Below the pieces are notes generated by a model. It did not search any database, was not told the DNA's origin, and saw only the letters and a program-made list of their open reading frames with translations. From contig CAINJJ010000050.1 in assembly GCA_903849645.1 (NCBI GenBank), positions 1 through 64,000 of the forward strand: 64,000 nucleotides of DNA, written 5' to 3'. The DNA comes from an uncultured Acidobacteriaceae bacterium (lineage in GTDB: Bacteria; Acidobacteriota; Terriglobia; Terriglobales; Acidobacteriaceae). Of this stretch, positions 48,545 to 56,187 are shown piece after piece (position 1 is the first letter of the stretch; every line of letters begins with the position of its first letter). A program made the position numbers and the translations under genes.

Positions 48545-49170
48545 TTGCCTAACCCAAACAGCCCTTTGCGCCGCGGCGCAAATCCCTTCAGTTGCGGAGC
48601 CAGCTCCCGCTGCAGCAGGGCCCGCGCCCGGTGCAGGCGGACCTTGACCGCCCCTTCTTGAATGCCCAGCGCCGCCGCGGTTTCGCGCACGTCCATCTCT
48701 TCGATGTCACGAAGCATCACAACGTTACGGTAAATCGCCGGAAGCCCCTCGATCGCCTTGCGCAGAATCGCGCCCAGTTCCTTCCGCTCCAGCTCTTCCA
48801 GCGGAATCTCCCGCCAGCTCGTCAAAATCGCCGGCGTGTAATCGCCGCTCTGCTCGTCGGTCTCCGCCTCCAGCGAGTCCTCCCGCCGGCTCGCCTGTTT
48901 GCGCAGCCGTCCCAGCCCCTCGTTGCGCGCAATCGACAACACCCACGTGCGAAACTGCGCATCGCCACGAAACAGGTGCAGGTTCTGATACACCTTGATC
49001 GCCGTCTCCTGCGCCGCATCCTCGGCCTCGGCTTCATTCTTCAAGAGGGAATAAAGCATGAAATAGATTCCGCGCTCCAGAGGCCGGATCAGGTCGTGAA
49101 ACAGGTGCTTCTCCCCCGCAAGGATGCGGCGGATGCACTCGGCCTCGAACTCGGGATTGGATGCGCTCAT
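48541..49170 (-). CDS. ECF RNA polymerase sigma factor
   Basis: CIRRILAGEKHLFHDLIRPLERGIYFMLYSLLKNEAEAEDAAQETAIKVYQNLHLFRGDAQFRTWVLSIARNEG.., region 4 IYRNVVMLRDIEEMDVRETAAALGIQEGAVKVRLHRARALL. Confidence 0.95.
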   Translation of the reverse strand: MSASNPEFEAECIRRILAGEKHLFHDLIRPLERGIYFMLYSLLKNEAEAEDAAQETAIKVYQNLHLFRGDAQFRTWVLSIARNEGLGRLRKQASRREDSLEAETDEQSGDYTPAILTSWREIPLEELERKELGAILRKAIEGLPAIYRNVVMLRDIEEMDVRETAAALGIQEGAVKVRLHRARALLQRELAPQLKGFAPRRKGLFGLGK

Positions 49171-49383
49171 CTGGCTCTGCGAGGGGCCAAAGCGGGACCA
49201 CCGTGGCTCTCCCTGCCCCTTGCTTTGAACTATAGCGCGACTGCCCTTTGGACTTCGCGTCCGCAACATGCGCAGGCCGCCGGAAAGGCCGGCTCAGATC
49301 AATAGTCTGCAAGTTTTTCGCTTGCAACAGATTACTTTCACTCAAATTGCACTTTCCGCTGTACAATCTCCACGAGGAGACCC

Positions 49384-49725
49384 ATGGCCGGAGATATTCA
49401 ACTTCAGTGCAGCGATTGCGGGCAGGACTTCACCTTCACCGCTGCGGATCAGGCGTTCTTTCAGGAACGTGGTTACTCGACCCCAAAACGTTGCAAGAAT
49501 TGCCGCTTGGCAAAGAAGAACGATCAGGGGGGCTCCGGCTACCGTTCGGCTCCAGCACAGGGTACACCTGTTATTTGCTCGGGTTGCGGCCAGCCTACAA
49601 CAGTGCCTTTTGAGCCGCGTGGTGACAGGCCGGTCTTCTGCCGCGACTGCTACCAGGCGCGCAAGGGCAGCGGTGGCGGTCCGGGCGGCGGTGGCGGAAG
49701 CTCCCGCGGGCGCGGCAGGTACTAA
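49384..49725 (+). CDS. Zinc-ribbon protein with Gly/Arg-rich C-terminal tail
   Basis: CSDCGQDFTFTAADQAFFQERGYSTPKRCKNC (zf-trcl-like) and ICSGCGQPTTVPFEPRGDRPVFCRDCY; tail GSGGGPGGGGGSSRGRGRY. Confidence 0.88.
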   Translation: MAGDIQLQCSDCGQDFTFTAADQAFFQERGYSTPKRCKNCRLAKKNDQGGSGYRSAPAQGTPVICSGCGQPTTVPFEPRGDRPVFCRDCYQARKGSGGGPGGGGGSSRGRGRY

Positions 49726-49882
49726 ATCGTAGCGGGCTGGATTTTCAAGCAATCTCCGGCCCCGCTCGACGCTTCCATATTCCAGGCAGAGGCCTTTTGT
49801 GCGGTTGACCCACCAGGCTCAGGTCAACTTATCATTGCCGCTCGAGTTATGCCTGCTGAAATCAGCAATCAAGTCAGATTCA

Positions 49883-49924
49883 CAAAAGAGCGGGGCAGCG
49901 AATTTTCGCCGCCCCGCTCTTTTG
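49883..49924. terminator. Bidirectional hairpin terminator between convergent genes
   Basis: caaaagagcggggc-agcgaattttcgcc-gccccgctcttttg. Confidence 0.8.
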
Positions 49925-49951
49925 TCGTTCCAGCGCTCTTGGTCAGTCCGG

Positions 49952-51400
49952 TTACTTCTTTTCCCCAGCCGCAAACTGCGTCCACGGACCCGCCTTCATG
50001 TCCTTGAGAATCGGCTTCAGATAGATATACTCCGGATGCGCCGCCAGAAACGGAGCCGCGATGAAGTCCTCGCCGCAAGGATGGCCTGCCCGCCCGATAA
50101 ACGACAGATGGGCGGCCATCTCCGAGTCCGCCACCTTGCCCGTCACCGCTCCGCCCGGGTAATACGGCGCCCATTCCCACTCCGGCACCCCGCGCTTCAC
50201 CGTATCCACGTGCCCGCAGAGCGAACGCTCATCCGCCTCCGTCTTGCCCGAGTAGCTGTCGTCATGGTCTGCCATGAACTTCTCGGCCATTTCAGTATCG
50301 ATGCGCCCCTTGGACTCGGCGATCTTCTTCTCCCAGGTCACGCGCCTCGCATTCGGCGAACTGCCCAGGTTGCTTGGGTCAAAGCCATCTGTCTCCGTCC
50401 TGATCAGGTCCGGGTCGCGGGGGAAGTTGGAGCTGACAAAGTAACCATCCTTCGAACGCCACAGCGGCGTGTTCTTCAAGCCCAGTTCCAGGTACGCAAC
50501 CTCCCCGCTGTTGCGATCCCCGATCAACCAGTCGTTGGCGTAGCCGCCGTTGTTGCCGTCCTTGATCAGCGCCACATATTCATCGATGGAGCCGCCATAC
50601 TGCAGCGCCTTCCGCGAGCGCACAAACTCAGGCTTTCCGTTCGAGTCCCACCCCTCAAACTGCGTAATCGTGGTCTCCGTCACCATCAACCCTGCCGCAT
50701 TCACCCCGAAGTCGTCCTCACTGGTAATCACGCCAGGCTCGCCATCCACCAGCATCCGGTGCCCCTTGGCCGGTTGAATATCAAAGATCACCGTCCACCG
50801 CTCTCCCTCGGCATAGCTTGACCAGTTGTTGTGCGCAATCACGATCTTTCCGCCCCTGGTGTAGCTGCCCGTGGCGATGAACGCCGAGCAGCGCCCCTCG
50901 GGCTTGATCTTCGGAGCGCCCGCCGCCTTCTCCTTCTTGTCCAGCCAGGGCACATAGTACTCCGACAGCTCCATCTCCCCGTTCAGCGCCACAATGTCCC
51001 ACACATCGGCCTTCCCGCCCTTCGACTGAACCCCTTTGGCGATTCCCGCCAGCTCCTGCTGATACTCCGGGTCAATGTGCGGCCAGAGCATGGTGCGCCC
51101 CGCCTCACGGTAGAACTGCCAGTTGCGCTTGGTGGCGTGGCGGCTCTCCAACTGCGTCACCCGCAGCAGGTCCTCAATCTCAGCCGAAAGCAGGCTGCCA
51201 TGCTGAAAGCCAATCTGCGCGGGTGTGCCTTCCAGGTGCACATACGTCCACCCTCCCCGCTCGAAGCGGTAGCCGGGGTCTGTGCTGTTGGGGGTGGCAG
51301 TACTCGATGGCGCGCCAGTCGCGGCGGCAGGCAGAGTTGCAAGGGCGGAAAACGCGAAAAGAGCAAGCGCCGGAACGGCGCGGCGGAGCAGAGCAGGCAT
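49952..51400 (-). CDS. Secreted C45/phospholipase B-like Ntn-hydrolase candidate
   Basis: YVHLEGTPAQIGFQHGSLLSAEIEDLL.., GRCSAFIATGSYTRGGKIVIAHNNWSSYAEGERW (candidate N-terminal Cys nucleophile). Confidence 0.7.
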   Translation of the reverse strand: MPALLRRAVPALALFAFSALATLPAAATGAPSSTATPNSTDPGYRFERGGWTYVHLEGTPAQIGFQHGSLLSAEIEDLLRVTQLESRHATKRNWQFYREAGRTMLWPHIDPEYQQELAGIAKGVQSKGGKADVWDIVALNGEMELSEYYVPWLDKKEKAAGAPKIKPEGRCSAFIATGSYTRGGKIVIAHNNWSSYAEGERWTVIFDIQPAKGHRMLVDGEPGVITSEDDFGVNAAGLMVTETTITQFEGWDSNGKPEFVRSRKALQYGGSIDEYVALIKDGNNGGYANDWLIGDRNSGEVAYLELGLKNTPLWRSKDGYFVSSNFPRDPDLIRTETDGFDPSNLGSSPNARRVTWEKKIAESKGRIDTEMAEKFMADHDDSYSGKTEADERSLCGHVDTVKRGVPEWEWAPYYPGGAVTGKVADSEMAAHLSFIGRAGHPCGEDFIAAPFLAAHPEYIYLKPILKDMKAGPWTQFAAGEKK

Positions 51401-51456
51401 CCAGGTTCCTCCAGATTTCCCTGAAGATACCACGGTGCCTCAATCGCCGCGAAACG

Positions 51457-53493
51457 TCAACGCTTCTTCGCCGGCTTCCCGGCAGCTTTCTTCGCTGCGG
51501 GTTTGGCCGCCTTCACGGGCTTGGCTGGCGTCGCCGCCGGCTTCTTCTTTCCCGCGGCAGGCTTCGCGGCCGGAGCTTTCGCCGCCACCTTCGCTACCGG
51601 CTTCGGCGCAGGCTTTGCCAGCCCCTTCACGGCAGCCTTGGCCGGTTTAGCCGCGCCAGCCGGGTGTGCCTTTTGCGTCGCGGGCTTGGCAGCAGGCGCA
51701 TGCTTCGCCGCAGGTGCAGGTTTTGTTGCAGGTACAGGCTTGACCGCCGGCGCTGCAGCCGCCTTGCCCTTCTTCGCTTCGGCCGCAACTTTGGCCGGCT
51801 TCACCGGCGCTTCCACGGGCGCGTTCTTCCCGGCAGCCCCATGGCCCCTTCCGTGGAACGCATCTTCCACCTTCGCCGCAGCCACAGCGGGCGCCTTCTT
51901 TTCCTTGGGCGACGCCTTGGGAGCCCGCGACGGGGGAGGCGGAGGCGGTTCATCCTCGTCCTCCTCATCCTCCTCGGCATCCAGGTCGTCGTCCGCATCC
52001 AGCGGCTCGGTTTCGATAGCGATGTCCGAATCCAGATCCACCTTGGGCAGGCTCAGGCTCAGATCCAGATCATCATCGTCCCCGCCAATGTCGTCCAGGT
52101 CATCGTCGTCGTCTGACTCGTCCTCGGAATCCTCGTCATCATCAAACGAAGCCTCCTTGATCTTGGCCTCGGCGCCGCGCTTCGCCCGTGGACGCTTGAT
52201 CGTCACCTGCGGCGGAGGCGCCGGCGGCGAGTGCGGCTCAAGGAACGCGCGAACCTCCTCCGGCGTCGTCAGCCTTCCATCAATCAGCTCCAGAAAAACC
52301 GAGTGCACAATCTCCGCATACCCGGCCAGCTCCGGCGTGATGCGCATCTCCTGCATCAGCGCATGAGGAATCCGTCCCCTGGTCTCCGGCCAGGCTTTCA
52401 GGAACTGGTTGAAGCGCTCCTTTACGGCTGCATCCTTTGTTGTAAATCCAAGCCAGAGAATCGCTTCCGGATCATAGCTCATGAAAAGCTTGAAGCTCGT
52501 CGAAGGCGTCGCATTGTCTTTGGACAGCAGCACCTTGGCAAATCCAGACGCCAGCGCATCCAGGCTGTTCCACTCTTGCACAAACCCAGGACGCAGCATC
52601 AGCTTCTTCAGCGCCGCCAGATCCTTGGCCGCCAGCTTCGCCGTCAGCAAATGCATCTGCGCCGCCGAAATGTCCGCATGAACCCCCTGCACCAGCAGCT
52701 CCACCGCCAGATCGTGCAGCGCCTTGAGCCGCTCCTCGTCCGCCTTCGCCGCGGTCCAGGCCGGGAACAGCACCTTCATCCAGCCCTCGGCCTCCAGCGC
52801 ACGCAGAATCTTCAGCCCCTCTTCCTCATGGCCTATCTGCTCCAGTTCCTGGCTCCGCGCCTGTGCGGAGAGGTGCTCGATCACGCCCTCTTCCCGGGCA
52901 TTGTCATAGCGGGTCCGGGTCTTGCTGTCGAACTCCCAGCCCAGCCGCGCCTGGTAGCGCGTCGCCCGGATCAAGAGCGACGGCTCCTCCAGAAACCCGT
53001 AATTCGACACCAGCCGCAGCGTCCGAGACTCGATATCCGCAGCCCCGTTCATGGGGTCCATCAGCAGCCCATAGGAGCCTTCATTCAGGGAGAGCGCCAT
53101 CGCGTTGACCGTGAAGTCCCGGCGGCGCAGGTCTTCCTGGATCGAGGCCGGGTGGTAAACCGGGCTCCCCGGCTTGGGATACTCGCACCGGTGCGCGCTC
53201 ACCAGGTCCACGCGGACGGTCCCCGGAAAGCACAGGTAAAGCGATCGCTTCTGTTCGTCCTGGCCCCAGACCTTGCCGCCCAGGCTCTCAATTTTGCTCT
53301 TGAGATTCAGTGCATCGCCATGCACAGCCACTTCAAGATCGCGAACCGCGTGGCCGCTGGTCAAATCGCGAACCGCATCCCCGGTCAGGAACAGGATCGT
53401 TCCCGCCTCGCGGGCTGTATCGCGCAACTGTTGCAATGCGTGCTTCTGGTCGGCCGACAGCCGATTTTCCAGCAGATAAATGTAGTCCGGCAT
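51457..53493 (-). CDS. Class II poly(A) polymerase/tRNA nucleotidyltransferase-like protein with long acidic then Lys/Ala/Pro-rich C-terminal tail
   Basis: ILFLTGDAVRDLTSGHAVRDLEVAVHGDA.., RVDLVSAHRCEYPKPGSPVYHPASIQEDLRRRDFTVNAMALSLN..LLMDPMNGAADIESRTLRLV; tail EDSEDESDDDDDLDD.. then KPAPAAKHAPAAKPATQKAHPAGAAKPAKAAVKG.. Confidence 0.88.
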   Translation of the reverse strand: MPDYIYLLENRLSADQKHALQQLRDTAREAGTILFLTGDAVRDLTSGHAVRDLEVAVHGDALNLKSKIESLGGKVWGQDEQKRSLYLCFPGTVRVDLVSAHRCEYPKPGSPVYHPASIQEDLRRRDFTVNAMALSLNEGSYGLLMDPMNGAADIESRTLRLVSNYGFLEEPSLLIRATRYQARLGWEFDSKTRTRYDNAREEGVIEHLSAQARSQELEQIGHEEEGLKILRALEAEGWMKVLFPAWTAAKADEERLKALHDLAVELLVQGVHADISAAQMHLLTAKLAAKDLAALKKLMLRPGFVQEWNSLDALASGFAKVLLSKDNATPSTSFKLFMSYDPEAILWLGFTTKDAAVKERFNQFLKAWPETRGRIPHALMQEMRITPELAGYAEIVHSVFLELIDGRLTTPEEVRAFLEPHSPPAPPPQVTIKRPRAKRGAEAKIKEASFDDDEDSEDESDDDDDLDDIGGDDDDLDLSLSLPKVDLDSDIAIETEPLDADDDLDAEEDEEDEDEPPPPPPSRAPKASPKEKKAPAVAAAKVEDAFHGRGHGAAGKNAPVEAPVKPAKVAAEAKKGKAAAAPAVKPVPATKPAPAAKHAPAAKPATQKAHPAGAAKPAKAAVKGLAKPAPKPVAKVAAKAPAAKPAAGKKKPAATPAKPVKAAKPAAKKAAGKPAKKR

Positions 53494-53788
53494 TTCGTTT
53501 CCCTGCCTCTGCCGCCCGTTTTCTTTGCCAAGTGGCTGATGTTGCAACGGTTACGGCGCAGCCTGCCAATGGTTGCAAAGCAGTACAGTAACACAAGTCA
53601 GCCCCCTTGGCTAGGCAACTCGCCACCCTTGAAATACCCCTTTGGGGTAACTGTTTCATATACAAGGACTCCCCCCCCCAGTCGCTCCCGGAAGCTCCCC
53701 TTCCTTGTACCGTTTCAGGACAGTTTGCACCCCTTTTGCTGCATCTTCCGCCATGACCCAAGCCCGCTCCATGCGACAATTCTCACCA

Positions 53789-54307
53789 ATGGCCTCCGTG
53801 CGCAAGCCCGTGATCGTACGCAAGTTCTCCCGGGATTGGTCCGCCGGTTATGCCGGCGCCACACTCGGCCAAAGCCCATCCGAGCTTGAAATCCTCGACC
53901 TCGCCGGCAAGGTGCTCCGCATCGGCTGGTCCGAGGTCAAATGGGTCTGCTACGTCCGCGACTTCCCGGCCTCTTCCTCTGACCAGGCCAACCCCGAGCG
54001 CCTGCTTCACAAGCGCTTCTCGATCCGCCCGCGCGCCCCCGGCCTCTGGCTCCGCCTCACCCTCACCGATGGCGACGAACTCGAAGGCCTGGCCGCCAAT
54101 GACCGCTCCCTGGTAGACGGCGCGGGCCTGCTCCTCACCCCGCCCGACATGCGCTCCAACACCCAGCGCATTTACATTCCCCGCCAGGCCATCCAGACCC
54201 TTGAAGTCCTCAGCCTCATCGGCGCCCCCGGCCGCCGTCATGCCACCGCCACTCACCCCCGTACCGAGCAGCCCGACCTCTTCCCATCCGACGCCGACAC
54301 GCCATAA
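53789..54307 (+). CDS. Conserved hypothetical protein (DUF6982-like)
   Basis: MASVRKPVIVRKFSRDWSAGYAGATLGQSPSELEILDLAGKVLRIGWSEVKWVCYVRDF..; start uncertain within ORF 53705..54307. Confidence 0.7.
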   Translation: MASVRKPVIVRKFSRDWSAGYAGATLGQSPSELEILDLAGKVLRIGWSEVKWVCYVRDFPASSSDQANPERLLHKRFSIRPRAPGLWLRLTLTDGDELEGLAANDRSLVDGAGLLLTPPDMRSNTQRIYIPRQAIQTLEVLSLIGAPGRRHATATHPRTEQPDLFPSDADTP

Positions 54308-54351
54308 ACTGGCTGCGAAAAGCCGGTAAATTCCATCGATGTGTCCGGGCA

Positions 54352-54507
54352 CGACTTCACAGGCCGCGGAAAGACTCGATGGGAGGCACGAAGGGTCAGG
54401 GCCCGACTTCACAGGCCGCGGAAAGACTTGATGGGAGGCACGAAGTGTCAGGGCCCGACTTCACAGGCCGCGGAAAGACTCGATGGGAGGCACGAAGTGT
54501 CAGGGCA
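54352..54507. repeat. Tandem repeat, 52-bp period, 3 near-identical copies plus partial flanks
   Basis: cgacttcacaggccgcggaaagactcgatgggaggcacgaagtgtcagggcc starts at 54352, 54404, 54456, with partial unit at 54508. Confidence 0.95.
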
Positions 54508-54634
54508 CGACTTCAGTCGTGCCGTAAGCCCCATATAATCGAGCGGGCTTTAGCCCCTGCGGTATGCTTTTCAGGCTGTGTGCTCAAAAACCAACCTTTT
54601 CGGCAGCCAGTAAGACCGGGCTCAAATGCCCGGT
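54504..54634. repeat. Cluster of three REP-like hairpins upstream of lpxD
   Basis: ggcacgact-tc-agtcgtgcc (54504-54523); gggct-tt-agccc (54545-54556); accgggc-tcaaat-gcccggt (54615-54634). Confidence 0.75.
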
Positions 54635-54660
54635 GCAACCCTTCCGTTACAATTCCATTG

Positions 54661-55713
54661 ATGAACCTGGGCGAATTGGCAAGCAGGCTGGGCGCGGAGT
54701 TGCGCGGCGACCCGAGCCTTGAAGTGACGGGCGTCAAAGGAATTGAGGAGGCTGGCCCCACCGAGGTCACCTTCGTCGCCAACCCCCGCTATGCGGGCCT
54801 GGCCCGCAAGACCCGCGCGGCCGCCATCCTCGTCGAGCCGGACTTTCCGGAGATCGACGCCCCCACCCTCCGCCTCAAGAATCCCTACCTCGCCTTCTCC
54901 CGGACCCTGGCCCTCTTCTACCAGGCGCCGGTCTACGCCCCCGGCATCCACCCCACCGCCGTCATCGACCCCACCGCCGACATCGGCGAGGGCGCCCACA
55001 TCGGCGCCTATGTCGTTGTCGGTCCAGGGGTAAGCCTTGGCCCCGACGCCACCCTCCTGGCCCATGTCGTGCTCTATCCCGGCGTCAAGGCCGGCGCCCG
55101 CTTCTTCGCCCATGCCCACGCCGTGGTCCGTGAAGCCTGCATCCTGGGCGACAACGTCACCCTTGAAAACGGAGCCATCATCGGCGCCGACGGCTTCGGC
55201 TTCGCCAAGAACGAGGACGGCCACTGGGAGAAGATTCCCCAATCCGGGCCCGTTCACCTCGGCAATCGCGTCGATGTGCAGGCCAATGCCTGCATCGACC
55301 GCGCAACCGTCGGCGTTACCGAGATCGGCGACGGCAGCAAGGTCGATAACCTCGTCCAGGTCGGCCACGGCTCCCGCGTCGGCCAGAACACGCTTATCTG
55401 CGCCCAGACCGGCCTCGCCGGCTCCTCCGTCATCGGCAGCAACGCCATCCTCGCCGGACAGGCAGGCGTGGCCGGCCATTGCACGCTCGGCGACGGCGTC
55501 ATCCTCACCGCCCAGTCCGCCGTCTCTCACGACATCCCCGCCGGCAAGGTCATCTCCGGCTCCCCCGGCTTCGACAACCGCGTCTGGCTCCGCGCCGTAG
55601 CCATCTTTCAGCGCCTTCCGGAACTGCTCAAACGCCTTGATCGCGTCGAAAAGGGCCTCGCCGCCAGGCCGTCCTCCGGAAGCTCCGCCGGCGAAGAGGA
55701 ATACCGGAAATGA
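54661..55713 (+). CDS. lpxD: UDP-3-O-(3-hydroxyacyl)glucosamine N-acyltransferase
   Basis: MNLGELASRLGAELRGDPSLEVTGVKGIEEAGPTEVTFVANPRYAG.., hexapeptide repeats IIGADGFGFAKNEDGHWEKIPQSGPVHLGNRVDVQANACIDRATVG. Confidence 0.97.
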   Translation: MNLGELASRLGAELRGDPSLEVTGVKGIEEAGPTEVTFVANPRYAGLARKTRAAAILVEPDFPEIDAPTLRLKNPYLAFSRTLALFYQAPVYAPGIHPTAVIDPTADIGEGAHIGAYVVVGPGVSLGPDATLLAHVVLYPGVKAGARFFAHAHAVVREACILGDNVTLENGAIIGADGFGFAKNEDGHWEKIPQSGPVHLGNRVDVQANACIDRATVGVTEIGDGSKVDNLVQVGHGSRVGQNTLICAQTGLAGSSVIGSNAILAGQAGVAGHCTLGDGVILTAQSAVSHDIPAGKVISGSPGFDNRVWLRAVAIFQRLPELLKRLDRVEKGLAARPSSGSSAGEEEYRK

Positions 55714-56087
55714 AGGCAAGCATGAATCTGCGCCATGGAATTCTGACCGCCCTGCTCGCGCCTGCCCTGCTCTGGGCCGCGGGCTGCCACTCCTATCACA
55801 TTGAAACCACCGTCGAAAACCGCACCGGCGGCGCTATCCAGTTGCTTGAGGTCGACTATCCCAGCGCCAGCTTCGGGGCAAACCGCCTCGCGCCGGGTGA
55901 GGTCTTCCCCTACCGCATTCAGTTGCGCGGCGATGGCCCCCTCAAGGTGCAATACACGGCCGCCGACGGCCATCCGGTGCAGATTGAAGGCCCCGCGGTG
56001 GCCGAACGCCAGGAGGGCGCCCTCAAAATCGTGCTCCTGCCTGAAGGCAAGGCCGAGTTCCATCCCGAATTGACGCCTAAACTCTGA
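55710..56087 (+). CDS. Small lipoprotein-like hypothetical protein
   Basis: LLAPALLWAAGCHSYHIETTVENRTGGAIQLLEVDYPSASFG; ATGA overlap with lpxD. Confidence 0.75.
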   Translation: MKASMNLRHGILTALLAPALLWAAGCHSYHIETTVENRTGGAIQLLEVDYPSASFGANRLAPGEVFPYRIQLRGDGPLKVQYTAADGHPVQIEGPAVAERQEGALKIVLLPEGKAEFHPELTPKL

Positions 56088-56187
56088 AATAATTCGGACA
56101 TCCTCAACTTCGGCTGCGCCGGGGCCTCGGTTGTACTGCGACCCTCTGCCTCTGCCGATAAGCCACTTGCAGGCTCCACGGAGTGAT

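Noticed and set aside
53671-53679. C9 homopolymer in intergenic region as phase-variable switch
   Set aside because: Located between divergent genes at uncertain promoter position; without TSS or population data the claim is unsupported.
52231-53889. 552-aa plus-strand ORF opposite the poly(A) polymerase-like gene
   Set aside because: Arg/Gln/Leu-rich shadow; the minus-strand frame has recognisable catalytic motifs.
54340-54523. CRISPR array
   Set aside because: Period is constant and whole 52-bp units are near-identical with no variable spacers; no cas genes.
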